This document shows, piece by piece, positions 1 through 8,069 of a stretch of DNA of 64,000 nt. The translations under genes were made by a program, and so were the position numbers. The notes under the pieces are model-generated. The model saw nothing but the letters and a program-made list of their open reading frames with translations. It did not search any database and was not told the DNA's origin. The DNA is from Verrucomicrobiota bacterium (lineage in GTDB: Bacteria > Verrucomicrobiota > Verrucomicrobiia > Limisphaerales > JAFGQR01): contig JAFGQR010000050.1 of NCBI GenBank assembly GCA_016935555.1, forward strand, positions 1 to 64,000, written 5' to 3'. Position 1 is the stretch's first letter, and each line of letters starts with the position of its first letter.

Positions 1-118
1 AGCGTTGAACGTTGAGCGTTGAGCGTTGGACGTTGGACGTTCGCCCCCCCATCTCCGATCTCCCATCTCCGATCTCCGACATTCGGCGTTCGGTGTTCGG
101 TGTTCGGTGTTGAACACT
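1..118. repeat. Degenerate short tandem repeats at window start
   Basis: Three low-complexity tracts follow each other: a 7-8 bp motif of the gcgttga/acgttgg type, then an alternation of atctcc/gatctcc, then gttcggt repeated about three times. No convincing coding frame runs through them; the two short plus-strand ORFs here simply translate the repeat. They lie just upstream of the DUF1080 gene, so the promoter of that gene is either between about 120 and 245 or inside the repeat. Confidence 0.6.
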
Positions 119-245
119 CGAAATTCCATGGCTCTGATCATCAGCCACTTAACCCTCGAGTTTCTGGAGAGGCATTCCCCCACGCCGCTCGAGAGCCAAA
201 AAAAATGGCTTAACAGGCTGCCTGCCGGCTGCTACACCGTATCCC

Positions 246-1034
246 ATGAAACGCGTTCTTGTCGCAGGAGTGGCCAGTGTGCTCATGGTGTTGCCTGCCG
301 CCGCCCAGACCCTGGAACCCACCGCACCCCCCGAGCCGCCCGGCATGAAGCCGCTGTGCAACGGCCGCGACCTGGCGGGTTGGGAGGGCGATCCGCGGTT
401 GTGGTCGGTGAAGGACGGTGCCATCCGCGGTGAAACCACCTTGGAAAACCCCACCTACGGCAACACCTTTCTTCTCTACGTCGGCGATCAGGGCAAACCG
501 GTTGTCTTCAAGGATTTTGAGTTGCGTCTCTCGTGCCGCATCGAGACCGGCAACGCCGGCGTGCAATATCGCTCCACCCACAAACCCTTCAAAGACACCG
601 ACAGGAATAAATGGGTCGTCGCCGGTTACCAGGCGGAAGTGGCAAACGCCCCGGGCACCGCCGGTTTCCTCTACCACGAGTCCGGCCGGGGCGGGCTGGT
701 GAATGTGGGCGACAAGGTGGAGATCGGCGAGGACGGCAAGCCGCGGGTGGTGGGCAAGCTTGGGGACCGGCAGGCGATTGCGAGCACGTATCGCAGATCC
801 GGCTGGAACGATTACGTCATCCGCTGCGAAGGCAACCACGTCCGGCATTGGCTCAACGGAATCCAGGTCATCGAGTTGATCGACAACGACACCGAGCCTG
901 CCGTGGGCCCGAACGGCCGGCCCCGACCCTATTCGAATCGCTGCATGGAAGGCATTCTCGCGCTCCAGATCCACGCCGGGCCTCCCATGTGGGTCGAATA
1001 CAAAAACACCCGGATCAAAGAACTCCACCCATAA
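246..1034 (+). CDS. Secreted DUF1080 (3-keto-disaccharide hydrolase-like) protein
   Basis: A 262-aa protein with a clean signal peptide (MKRVLVAGVASVLMVLPAAAQ) and then a single DUF1080 lectin/laminin-G-like beta-sandwich. Family hallmarks visible are the opening LCNGRDLAGWEGD, the FKDFELRLSCRIETGNAGVQYRS strand pair and the C-terminal MWVEYKNTRIKEL. Members of the family act on 3-keto-glycosides or bind sugars in the periplasm. The stop lies 4 bp before the next start, so it is cotranscribed with a Gfo/Idh/MocA oxidoreductase, a pairing that fits a keto-sugar pathway (oxidise a sugar at C3, then cleave the bond). The start at 246 is chosen because the signal peptide begins there. The family assignment is firm; the substrate is unknown. 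Confidence 0.9.
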   Translation: MKRVLVAGVASVLMVLPAAAQTLEPTAPPEPPGMKPLCNGRDLAGWEGDPRLWSVKDGAIRGETTLENPTYGNTFLLYVGDQGKPVVFKDFELRLSCRIETGNAGVQYRSTHKPFKDTDRNKWVVAGYQAEVANAPGTAGFLYHESGRGGLVNVGDKVEIGEDGKPRVVGKLGDRQAIASTYRRSGWNDYVIRCEGNHVRHWLNGIQVIELIDNDTEPAVGPNGRPRPYSNRCMEGILALQIHAGPPMWVEYKNTRIKELHP

Positions 1035-1038
1035 CACC

Positions 1039-2409
1039 ATGAACCCCCATCCATCCCTGACCCGCCGTCGTTTCCTCCAACATGCCGCCACCGTCGCCGG
1101 AGCCGCCGTCGGCGCCCGGTTTCTCAGCATGCCCGCGTTGTTGTCGGCCGCCGCGCCCAACACGAAGCTGGGTGTTGCGGTGATCGGCGTCGGCGGCATG
1201 GGCGGCTACAGTTTCGACGCGGGCATGCGGGAGCGGCTGGTGGCGATTTGCGACGTCGACGACAACATCCTGGCCGGCGCGCTGAAGAAATTTGGGGAGA
1301 AGAAGAAGGGCGAGCCGGCGCCGAAGGTGTATGTGGATTACCGGCGGATGCTGGACGAATGCCACAAAGACATCGATGCGGTGCTGATTGCGACGCCGGA
1401 TCATCATCATGCGCCTGCGGCGATCCGGGCGATCCACCTGGGCAAGGCGGCCTTTTGCCAGAAACCGCTCGCGCATAACATCCACGAGTGCCGCGCGCTG
1501 GCCACGGCCGCCCGCGAAAAGAACGTGCCCACCCAGATGGGCAACCAGGGCCATTGCAGCGAAACCATCCGCCGCGCCTGCGAATACCTCTGGGCCGGCG
1601 CCATCGGCAACGTCACCGAAACCCACTCAATCCTCGGACGCAACTTCGGCGGCACCGGCGGTCGGCCCGCCAGCAAACCCGTCCCGGCGCACCTTCACTG
1701 GGACGAATGGCTCGGCCCGGCGCCGTTCCGCGAATACCACGACGGCCTGCACACGTTCAGCTGGCGGTCCTGGCGGCATTTCGGCACCGGGACCATCGGC
1801 GACATGGCCTGCCACAACCTGGACATTTTGTTCTGGGCGCTCAGGATTGCCGACGCCAAAACGTTCACCGTCGAATGCCTCAACACCAACGGCGGCAGCG
1901 AGGAAATGTGGGCGCAGAACAACATCGTTCGGTACGACGTGCCCGCGCGCGGCAACCTCGGCCCCGTCAAGGTCCACGTCTACGACCACGGCGACCTCAA
2001 ATCCGAACTCATGAAGGAGACGGAAAAGAAATACGACATCAAGTTCGGCGAGTGCACCCTGTTCGTCGGCGACAAGGGCCTTTACCGCACCACGGGCACC
2101 TCCGGCTCCGGCGAGTTCCTCCCCAAGGAACGCAAAAACGAGGTCCCTTCGCCGTGGCGGACGCTGCCGCGCGCACACGGTGGCCCCATCGAAGACCTGT
2201 TCCACGCCATCAAGAACGGCGGCACCCCATGCTCGAACTTCCCGGATTCGGCGGGACCGCTGACGGCGTTTGCGCTGGCAGGGCATCTGGCGCAAGCGGC
2301 GGGTGTGGGCAAGAAGGTCGAGTGGGATGTCGAGAAGATGCAGTGCACCAACCTGCCCGAAATCAACCGGCTTGTGCGCCGCAGCTACCGGGTCGGCTGG
2401 GAGGTGTGA
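1039..2409 (+). CDS. Tat-exported Gfo/Idh/MocA family oxidoreductase
   Basis: A 456-aa protein that opens with a twin-arginine signal (TRRRFLQHAATVAGAA) and then a Rossmann fold with the dinucleotide motif GVAVIGVGGMGG near residue 50. The usual EKP catalytic motif reads CQKPLAHN (near residue 140): the lysine is kept, the glutamate is replaced by glutamine. The C-terminal half is the alpha/beta sugar-binding domain, with GDMACHNLDILFWAL, the typical metal- or substrate-facing stretch of this group. The reaction is expected to be NAD(P)-dependent oxidation or reduction of a sugar or cyclitol, carried out by an enzyme exported already folded with its cofactor. It follows the DUF1080 gene by 4 bp and probably uses the same substrate. 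Confidence 0.92.
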   Translation: MNPHPSLTRRRFLQHAATVAGAAVGARFLSMPALLSAAAPNTKLGVAVIGVGGMGGYSFDAGMRERLVAICDVDDNILAGALKKFGEKKKGEPAPKVYVDYRRMLDECHKDIDAVLIATPDHHHAPAAIRAIHLGKAAFCQKPLAHNIHECRALATAAREKNVPTQMGNQGHCSETIRRACEYLWAGAIGNVTETHSILGRNFGGTGGRPASKPVPAHLHWDEWLGPAPFREYHDGLHTFSWRSWRHFGTGTIGDMACHNLDILFWALRIADAKTFTVECLNTNGGSEEMWAQNNIVRYDVPARGNLGPVKVHVYDHGDLKSELMKETEKKYDIKFGECTLFVGDKGLYRTTGTSGSGEFLPKERKNEVPSPWRTLPRAHGGPIEDLFHAIKNGGTPCSNFPDSAGPLTAFALAGHLAQAAGVGKKVEWDVEKMQCTNLPEINRLVRRSYRVGWEV

Positions 2410-2477
2410 ACTGCGCCGCGCCGACCCCCAAGGCCTGATCGCGAGGCCGCCGCCTTGGGCCGCAGGTCAGCGATCCT

Positions 2478-2640
2478 GGTAGGGACGCGTTCCACCGCGT
2501 CCCTGACTTTTCCTGCAGGCATCGCCAGCCCAGGAGCGTGATCGCGGGCGGCCCGGAGGCGTCGGAGGTTTCCTTCGGATGGTCTCGAATCCGCGATTGC
2601 CCTGAGGATAAAATGGGACGCGCTGGAACGCGTCCCTACC
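2478..2640. repeat. Inverted pair of a dispersed palindromic element (copies A and B)
   Basis: Copy A (2478-2507) and copy B (2615-2640) are the same sequence in opposite orientation, 107 bp apart. Each copy is itself a hairpin: AGGGACGCG and CGCGTCCCT arms (one base shorter in B) around a 6-nt loop. Copy A is identical over 30 bp, as reverse complement, to copy D at 54191-54220. The pair fills the gap between the oxidoreductase and the minus-strand hypothetical gene, as a REP/BIME-type or MITE-like element would. Confidence 0.8.
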
Positions 2641-2644
2641 ATCG

Positions 2645-3091
2645 TCAGGCCGGCCCCGTGACGGGCGGCGCCGGCACCGGCGCCGGCGCGGGCATGGGTG
2701 TCGAGGGGGATTCCCACCAGTGCCAGAGACGGGCGGCGCACTGTTCGGCGGTGGAGGCGGCGGCTCGCGCGCCGTGCCGCAGGCCTTCCTTCATCGGCAC
2801 CGGGCAGAGTTCCTTCAGCAGGGTGTAGTGAAACACCCCCGCGAAGGAAATCCCGTACGCCACCTCGTACGCCGCTCGGGCGGCGGCCGACTTCAGCTTG
2901 GGCGCCGCTTCCTGCGCCGCCCGCCGGGCGTCGTCGGCACCCTGCCGGAACGCGCGGATGATGGGCGGGACCGCGGGGGAAGCGGCTGGGGTTGGCGGCG
3001 GTGTGCCGGGCTGGGGTTGAGTGTTCGGGGCGGGCTCAGCCGGACCCGGGATGGGATCGGCCGGCGGGGCGGGTGGGTTCGTGTCATTCAT
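2645..3091 (-). CDS. Small protein with proline-rich tails and helical core
   Basis: A 148-aa protein with no family I recognise. Residues 1-40 and the last 20 are low-complexity Pro/Ala; the middle (about 45-125) is an alanine-rich amphipathic helical segment containing FRQGADDARRAAQEAAPKL and YGISFAGVFHYTLLKELCP. I take the MNDTNPP start at 3091 because the longer frame (3115) has no extra recognisable content. There is no signal peptide. It is divergent from lpxK, with about 150 bp between the starts. The composition is typical of a genuine small cytoplasmic or membrane-associated protein in this group, but no function can be assigned. Confidence 0.6.
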   Translation of the reverse strand: MNDTNPPAPPADPIPGPAEPAPNTQPQPGTPPPTPAASPAVPPIIRAFRQGADDARRAAQEAAPKLKSAAARAAYEVAYGISFAGVFHYTLLKELCPVPMKEGLRHGARAAASTAEQCAARLWHWWESPSTPMPAPAPVPAPPVTGPA

Positions 3092-3244
3092 AAGCCATGT
3101 CATTGATGGTTGCACTTCGCGACGGAGTATCCGGCGCGGGCACGGGTCTGGCCACTACAACGTGTTCCCGAAAATGTAAATCCTGGTGAGCCATTCCTTG
3201 CCTTGCCGGAAGGGGACGGGATTGGCAGAATTCGGGGGCGACCG

Positions 3245-4420
3245 ATGCGCGAGACGATTCGAGCATGGACTGAGACGGTGGAAACGTTTGTCCTGGAAGT
3301 GATCCAGGGCGAGCGGCGGGGCAAGCTGGCGGCGGTGTCGCGTTTTGCGTTGTTGGCGCTCTCGAGAGGCTTTCAAGTGGCCGTCGAGATCCGCCGGCGG
3401 CTTTACGACTGGCGGATCATTCGCGATTACACGCTGGGCGTGCAGGTCATTGCCATCGGCAACCTCACCGTCGGCGGCACCGGCAAAACGCCCGTGGTGG
3501 AAAAGTTCGCCCGCGAACTCAAAAACGAGGGCCGCGAGGTCGCCATTCTGTCGCGCGGCTACCGGTCCAAGCCGGCGCCCTTGCATCGCCGTCTCTGGAA
3601 CAAAATCCTGCTCCGCGAGGATCGGACGCCGCCGCGGGTGGTGTCGGACGGCAAGTCGCTGCTGCTCGACTCCGAGACGGCCGGCGACGAGCCCTACATG
3701 CTGGCGTCGAACCTGAAAGATGTCATCGTGCTGGTCGACAAGGACCGCGTGAAGGCCGGGCGCTATGCGATCGAGAAGTTCGGCTGCGACACGTTGCTGC
3801 TCGACGACGGGTTCCAATACTGGCGGCTGGCGGGGCGGCGGCGCGACATTTTGTTGATCGACGGCCAGGAGCCCTTCGGCAACGAGCGGCTCCTGCCGCG
3901 CGGAATCCTGCGCGAGCCCCCCTCCCACATGGGGCGGGCGAGCACCATTTTCATCACCAAAAGCGACGGCAACTCCGCGGTGTTGCGCCGCCGCATCGCG
4001 CGCTACAACAGCCGCGCCGGCATCATCGAGTGCGTGCATGATCCGCTCTATTTCGAGGACGTCTTCACCGGGGAACGCCACAAGCTGAACCTGATTCAGG
4101 GGCTGAAGATCGCCTCGTTCAGCGGCATCGCCCAGCCCGAGAGCTTCGAGCGCAGCCTGATCGCCCTGGGCGCCGAGCTGGTTTACTCCAAACGCTTCGC
4201 CGACCACCACCGGTTCACCCAGCAGGAAGTCATCAACGCCGTCAACCGCAGCAAAAAACGCCAGGCCGTCGCCATCCTCACCACCCAAAAAGACGCCGTC
4301 CGCTTCCCAAAAATCGACCGGCGCGACCTCCCCATCTACTTCATGCGCGTCGAAATCAAAATCATCAGCGGCGCCAAAGACTTCCAGGACTGCGTGCGCC
4401 ACATCTGCTTCCGCTACTGA
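3245..4420 (+). CDS. lpxK: Tetraacyldisaccharide 4'-kinase LpxK
   Basis: Phosphorylates the 4' position of the tetraacyldisaccharide 1-phosphate to give lipid IVA, on the inner leaflet of the cytoplasmic membrane. The P-loop typical of LpxK, AIGNLTVGGTGKTPVVEKF, is at about residues 70-88, preceded by a basic amphipathic N-terminus that anchors the enzyme; the DDGFQYW motif follows about 120 residues later and TTQKDAVRFP marks the C-terminal lobe. At 391 aa it is somewhat longer than the usual 320-360. The start at 3245 is preferred over 3110 because the extra upstream 45 residues are not LpxK-like and cover intergenic DNA. It leads a run with an acyltransferase and waaF. Confidence 0.93.
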   Translation: MRETIRAWTETVETFVLEVIQGERRGKLAAVSRFALLALSRGFQVAVEIRRRLYDWRIIRDYTLGVQVIAIGNLTVGGTGKTPVVEKFARELKNEGREVAILSRGYRSKPAPLHRRLWNKILLREDRTPPRVVSDGKSLLLDSETAGDEPYMLASNLKDVIVLVDKDRVKAGRYAIEKFGCDTLLLDDGFQYWRLAGRRRDILLIDGQEPFGNERLLPRGILREPPSHMGRASTIFITKSDGNSAVLRRRIARYNSRAGIIECVHDPLYFEDVFTGERHKLNLIQGLKIASFSGIAQPESFERSLIALGAELVYSKRFADHHRFTQQEVINAVNRSKKRQAVAILTTQKDAVRFPKIDRRDLPIYFMRVEIKIISGAKDFQDCVRHICFRY

Positions 4421-4635
4421 ACCGCCCCGCACCCCGGTCCGCCGCAACTCCCCGCCCCAACGCCGCGTGCCGCGCCCCCTGAAACCCATTTCCCTTCCTT
4501 GCCGGGCGCGGCCCGGCCTGTCACACTGCCGCCGCAACCGATGGTCGGATGCGGGCGGGCACGCCCGGCGCCGCGCGCTGCCGTGCCCACAAGGGCTTGC
4601 CCGACGGCCCGCGCCTCGCCGGTTGCCGCCACACC

Positions 4636-5565
4636 ATGGAACGTCTGCTCTGCGGGATCGCGCGCGGCGTGCTTGGCCTCGTGCAACGCCTGCCGCTCGG
4701 CGTCGTCGCGCGCCTCGGGCGCGCCGCCGGCGGCTTGGCCTACCGGCTCGACGCCCGCCACCGCCGCGTCGCGCTCGAGAATCTCACGCGCTGGCTCGGG
4801 GCCGAACGGTCGCCCCCGGAAATCGCCGCGCTGGCTCGGGAGAACTTCCGTCGAATCGGCGAGAACTTCGCGTGCGGGGTGCGGACGTCCGGGATGAGCG
4901 CGGCCGAGGTGCGGGAGGTTCTGGAGGTGCGCGGCGTGGAGAAGCTGCGCGGCGACGGCGCGGGGGGGTCCTGCGTGGTGGCGATTGGGCATTTTGGGAA
5001 CTTCGAATTGTATGCGCACGGGCGTCATTTTGTGACGGGTTACCAATTTGCCACCACCTACCGGGCCCTGCGTCAGCCGGCGCTCAATCGCCTGCTCCAG
5101 GACATCCGCCGGCAATCCGGCTGCCTTTACTTCGAGCGCCGCACCGAGGCGGCCGCCCTGCGGGCGGCCCTCCAGAAAGAACGGCTGATGCTCGGCTTCC
5201 TGGCCGACCAGCATGCCGGCGACCGGGGTCTGCGCCTGCCGTTTCTCGGGCGCGACTGCTCCACCAGCGCCGCCCCCGCCCTCTTCGCCCTGCGCTACGC
5301 CCTGCCGCTCCACACCGCCATCGTCTACCGCACCGGCCCGGGCCGCTGGCGCATCGAAGTCGGCGACGCCATCCCCACCCGGGAACACGGACGCCCCCGC
5401 CGCGCCGAAGCCATCGCCCTGGACATGAACCGCGCGTTCGAAGCCGCCGTCCGCCGCGACCCCGCCAACTGGTTCTGGGTCCACCGGCGCTGGAAGCCGG
5501 GCAAATACCGCGGCGCCCGCCAACCCGCGGCAGGGGCGGAAGCCCGGGAAGCGCGCGTCCCGTGA
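4636..5565 (+). CDS. Lipid A biosynthesis late acyltransferase, LpxL/HtrB family
   Basis: A 309-aa membrane-associated acyltransferase that would add a secondary acyl chain to lipid A (or a Kdo-lipid A intermediate). The catalytic HX4(D/E) motif is GHFGNFELYA near residue 118, and the downstream block LGFLADQHAGDRGLRLPFLGR corresponds to the Q-H/D stretch conserved in the family. The C-terminus carries PANWFWVHRRWK, the classic WxHxRWK signature. The longer frame from 4549 adds 29 residues without homology, so the MERLLCGIARG start is used; this leaves about 215 bp after lpxK. The next gene, waaF, starts 20 bp after its stop. Which LpxL/M/P position it acylates cannot be told from the sequence. 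Confidence 0.88.
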   Translation: MERLLCGIARGVLGLVQRLPLGVVARLGRAAGGLAYRLDARHRRVALENLTRWLGAERSPPEIAALARENFRRIGENFACGVRTSGMSAAEVREVLEVRGVEKLRGDGAGGSCVVAIGHFGNFELYAHGRHFVTGYQFATTYRALRQPALNRLLQDIRRQSGCLYFERRTEAAALRAALQKERLMLGFLADQHAGDRGLRLPFLGRDCSTSAAPALFALRYALPLHTAIVYRTGPGRWRIEVGDAIPTREHGRPRRAEAIALDMNRAFEAAVRRDPANWFWVHRRWKPGKYRGARQPAAGAEAREARVP

Positions 5566-5585
5566 CTGCCCCGCCGCCACCCGCC

Positions 5586-6737
5586 ATGTCTGACTCAAGC
5601 GTCATGGGCTCGCTGGCGGCCAGCCCGGCGCCCCGCCTCGTGGTGCGGAGCGTCAACTGGCTCGGCGACGCGGTCATGACCATCCCGGCCCTCCTGCGCC
5701 TGCGCGAGGCGTTTCCCAAGGCCCATGTCGTCCTGGTCGCCCCAGGCAACCTGGAAACCCTCTGGCGGCACCACGGCGCGGTGGACGCCGTCCTGGGCAT
5801 TCCGCCGCGCGCCGGCGTGTGGCGCGTCGCCCGCATGATCCGGCGCGGCGCGTTCGACCTGGCGCTGGTCCTGCCCAACTCGCCCCGCGCCGCGCTGGAA
5901 GTGTTCCTCGCCGGTGTTCCCCGGCGCGTCGGCTACGCCCGCCCCTGGCGCACCTGGCTGCTCACCCATCCGGTCCCGCCGCGCCCGGGCGAGAGGATCA
6001 TGCGGAAGCGGACCGCTGCGGAAGTGCGGCGCCGGGTGCGGATGGTCTCTGTGGAGTCGGCGCTGATGCCGGCCACGGCGCATCACATGCACCAATACCT
6101 GCATCTGGCAGGAGCACTTGGCGCCAGCGCGGAACCCCTCGTGCCGCAGCTCGCGCTCACCGACGCGGAACGAACCTCGGCGCTCGAAGCGCTCGCGGCG
6201 GCCGGCGGCATGCCGCCCTTCTGGCTCGGACTGAACGCCGGAGCCCAATACGGCCCGGCCAAGCGCTGGCCGGCAGACCGGTTCGCCGCCGCCGCGATCG
6301 CGGTGCACCGTCGCACGCGGTGCGGCTGGCTCCTGGTGGGGGGCGAGCGGGACGTGGCCACCGCCACGCACATCGCCCGGCAGCTTCACGAGGCCGGAGT
6401 GCAGCCCGTTGCCAACCTGGCCGGCCGGACCTCGCTGCGCGAACTCTGCGCCCTCCTCGCGGCGTGTCGCGTGGTCCTGACCAACGACTCCGGCCCCATG
6501 CACGTGGCCGCGGCGGTCGGCACGCCGGTGGTCGTCCCCTTCGGCAGCACCTCGCCCGAACTGACCGGCCCCGGCCTGCCGGGCAGCCCGGGCCACGTGT
6601 TGGTGTCGGCGCACGTTTGCTGCGCACCCTGCTTCCGCTCCGAGTGCCCCGTCGACTTGCGCTGCATGCAACGCATTTCCGCCCCCCAAATCGCCGACGC
6701 CGTGGTGCATCTGCTCGCGAGAATGCCGGATTCCTGA
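5586..6737 (+). CDS. waaF: ADP-heptose:LPS heptosyltransferase II (GT9)
   Basis: A 383-aa GT9 glycosyltransferase. The N-terminal acceptor-domain motif VRSVNWLGDAVMTIPALLRL is diagnostic of WaaF, as is the donor-site motif NDSGPMHVAAAVGTP near residue 300. The cysteine-rich tail (CCAPCFRSECPVDLRCM) is the usual end of the WaaF subgroup. It adds the second L-glycero-D-manno-heptose to the inner core in the cytoplasm. The ORF track joins it to a meaningless upstream extension; the real start is the ATG at 5586, right after the acyltransferase. GmhA, which makes the heptose precursor, is encoded at 17.9 kb in the same window. Confidence 0.93.
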   Translation: MSDSSVMGSLAASPAPRLVVRSVNWLGDAVMTIPALLRLREAFPKAHVVLVAPGNLETLWRHHGAVDAVLGIPPRAGVWRVARMIRRGAFDLALVLPNSPRAALEVFLAGVPRRVGYARPWRTWLLTHPVPPRPGERIMRKRTAAEVRRRVRMVSVESALMPATAHHMHQYLHLAGALGASAEPLVPQLALTDAERTSALEALAAAGGMPPFWLGLNAGAQYGPAKRWPADRFAAAAIAVHRRTRCGWLLVGGERDVATATHIARQLHEAGVQPVANLAGRTSLRELCALLAACRVVLTNDSGPMHVAAAVGTPVVVPFGSTSPELTGPGLPGSPGHVLVSAHVCCAPCFRSECPVDLRCMQRISAPQIADAVVHLLARMPDS

Positions 6738-6899
6738 AACCGGTTGCGGGGCGGCCGGCCCCGCGCGGCGGGATGCTGCGGCGCGGGAGGGCAGGGGGGG
6801 CTGGGGGGCCGGGGGGTGCACGATGTGGCAGCCTGGGCCGCCCTGGCGCGGCGAGGGCCATGCTTCGGGGGCGGGAAGGCCGCCCCGCAGCGGGGGCAA

Positions 6900-6986
6900 A
6901 GAGTTCTTGACGACCGCCCCGCACCTTGCGCGTTGCAGCGCACAAACTTGATCTGCGAGCAACGTCTTTTACGGGTCAAGAACTCT
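6900..6986. repeat. 87-bp element bounded by perfect 12-bp inverted repeats
   Basis: AGAGTTCTTGAC at 6900-6911 is matched by its exact reverse complement at 6975-6986, the last bases of which overlap the stop codon of the outer-membrane protein gene. A short inner hairpin (TGCGC/GCGCA) lies between. It sits between the convergent ends of waaF and the minus-strand barrel gene, so it may act as a terminator-like structure or be a tiny mobile remnant. The 161 bp before it are G-rich and hold no gene. Confidence 0.5.
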
Positions 6987-8043
6987 AGAAGCGGATGACG
7001 GCGCCGACGCTGGCGGCGAAGAGCGTGTCCAAGTCGAGGGTGACTTCGCGGCCGGCATCGCGGTAGCGGTGGGAGTTGTGCGTTTCGAAGTCGCCGGCCG
7101 CGTAGACGCCCAGCCATGACTTCAGATCATAGCTGAACCGCGCCTGCGCGTAGGCGCCCGCCTTCCATTTCCGGTCCCCGATGGTTCGGGGCCCGGTCTG
7201 GAGCGGCAGGATGCCGGGGTTGGCGAAGGTGATGTTTTCGGTGAAGGCGAGCTGGCTGTCGACGAACATGGAAGCGTAGCCAACGCTCAGGCCGGCCCGG
7301 AGTTGGCGGGCGAGGGGATATTCGAGCCAGAGGCCGAGCTTGAACGTGTGCAGGGTGTTGTCCAGTTCTCCGCGGAACGTGGCGGTGCTTGGGCTGGACA
7401 GCGTGCCGGAGAGGGAGGGCTCCAGGTCGATTTCCGGTCCCGGTCCCGCATAGGAGCCGGCATAGGGCGCCGGCGGGGCGAAGGTGGTGCCGAGGTTGTA
7501 GGCGGCGAGGTCGAGGGTGGAGTGGGCCTGGGCCGTTGAGTGCTCATCGGCGCTGAAGGCATGGTAGGCGTAGCCGATCTCGAATCCGAGACGCGCCTCG
7601 CGGCGTCCGATGAAGAACCGCGCCAGTTCGGCACCGGTGAAGATCTCGCCGCCGAAGATTGCGTCTTCGCCGCGGTTGTCGTAGAGGCCGGCCATGGGGA
7701 GGTCGGTGAAGCGCTGGAGGTTGAGCTGGTTGCCGGCCACCTGCGCCGCGTCGGTGTATCCCCAGTTCCACGTGCGACCCGTTCCCGTGCCGCGGATGTC
7801 GGGCAGGACATAACCGTTGTCGAACATGCCGCGCGAGGGGGCGCTGGCGGGCAGGCGCCGGACGCTGGATTTCACGCCGAACAGGGCGCGTCCGCCGGCC
7901 CGGACGAACCAGCCGTAGCCTTCGGTGGGGGCGTCTTCGAAAGTGGCGGGGGCGGCGATGGCGCACGGGGCCAGGGCCAGGAGGATGCCGGCGCAGCCCC
8001 GGAGGATTCGGCGGCGGCGGGTGGGCGAGGGGGAACTTTTCAT
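6985..8043 (-). CDS. Predicted outer-membrane beta-barrel protein
   Basis: A 352-aa protein with a basic N-terminus and signal peptide (RRILRGCAGILLALAPCAIAA). The mature part alternates short polar and aromatic segments: RLGFEIGYAYHAF, FKLGLWLEYPLARQLRAGLSVGYASMF and WKAGAYAQARFSYDLKSWLGVYAAGDFETH read as barrel strands. The chain ends in GAVIRF, the terminal phenylalanine recognised by the BAM machinery. I do not recognise a named family. It begins 26 bp after the stop of the large Ig-domain gene on the same strand and is probably cotranscribed with it, suggesting a surface protein with a dedicated outer-membrane partner. That functional link is inference. Confidence 0.75.
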   Translation of the reverse strand: MKSSPSPTRRRRILRGCAGILLALAPCAIAAPATFEDAPTEGYGWFVRAGGRALFGVKSSVRRLPASAPSRGMFDNGYVLPDIRGTGTGRTWNWGYTDAAQVAGNQLNLQRFTDLPMAGLYDNRGEDAIFGGEIFTGAELARFFIGRREARLGFEIGYAYHAFSADEHSTAQAHSTLDLAAYNLGTTFAPPAPYAGSYAGPGPEIDLEPSLSGTLSSPSTATFRGELDNTLHTFKLGLWLEYPLARQLRAGLSVGYASMFVDSQLAFTENITFANPGILPLQTGPRTIGDRKWKAGAYAQARFSYDLKSWLGVYAAGDFETHNSHRYRDAGREVTLDLDTLFAASVGAVIRF

Positions 8044-8069
8044 GGTGAATGCGCTCGACGGGGGCGGGC

